Source: Pseudomonadota bacterium
Lineage (GTDB): Bacteria > Pseudomonadota > Alphaproteobacteria > Sphingomonadales > Sphingomonadaceae
NCBI GenBank assembly: GCA_023387085.1
Contig: JAEWIL010000253.1
Span: forward strand, 1 to 5,112
Direction: 5' to 3'
Length of the DNA: 5,112 nucleotides
In this document: positions 5,104 through 5,112 of the stretch, one piece after another
How positions within the stretch are numbered: position 1 is the first letter of the stretch
How the letters are laid out: each line of letters begins with the position of its first letter
The notes under the pieces: model-generated
The model's input: the letters and a program-made list of their open reading frames with translations, nothing else
Databases searched by the model: none
Told to the model about the DNA's origin: nothing
Made by a program: the position numbers and the translations under genes

Positions 5104-5112
5104 GTCACCCCA

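Overview
The window is GC-rich, densely coded DNA that looks like the chromosome of an alphaproteobacterium, most likely a sphingomonad (Sphingopyxis/Sphingomonas type). This placement is inference. It rests on the conserved pgsA-moaD-moaE order, the style of the proteins, and the G/C-rich palindromic intergenic repeats of the 'CCCTCTCCC...GGGAGAGGG' kind. Nothing suggests a plasmid, phage or insertion sequence, and no RNA gene or CRISPR array was seen. Base composition is even across the genes.

Layout. (1) Positions 1-257, plus strand: the C-terminal end of an OxyR-like LysR-family regulator, cut by the window edge. (2) Positions 254-1521, minus strand: a tight operon pgsA-moaD-moaE, read right to left. 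It encodes phosphatidylglycerophosphate synthase and the two subunits of molybdopterin synthase. The moaE stop codon overlaps the stop codon of the regulator. (3) Positions 1522-1680: a divergent control region holding a perfect 21-bp palindrome. (4) Positions 1681-2952, plus strand: a 12-TM-type MFS protein resembling the transporter half of LplT/Aas lysophospholipid systems, but with no acyltransferase attached. (5) Positions 2953-3070: a convergent gap with a perfect hairpin repeat. (6) Positions 3071-3451, minus strand: a small DoxX-family membrane protein. (7) Positions 3452-3655: a divergent control region. (8) Positions 3656-4980, plus strand: a two-gene operon of an AhpD-like carboxymuconolactone decarboxylase (CMD) family protein and an ECF41-type sigma factor with a fused C-terminal SnoaL-like domain. 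(9) Positions 4981-5112: non-coding sequence with a string of hairpins typical of a dispersed intergenic repeat, running off the window.

How the genes work together. The most informative unit is the CMD-ECF41 pair. The sigma factor carries the family's hallmark linker (YVGPWLPDP), a DGGGK motif and a terminal NPDKL motif. Just upstream of the CMD gene is TGTCACA-N16-CGTC, which matches the ECF41 promoter signature as I remember it from the literature. The simplest reading is an autoregulated module: the sigma factor transcribes the CMD gene and, through a 1-nt stop/start overlap, itself. The divergent DoxX gene may belong to the same redox-related neighbourhood but has no visible copy of that promoter. 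In the left half, pgsA and the divergent LplT-like transporter are both plausibly linked to phospholipids and share one control region.
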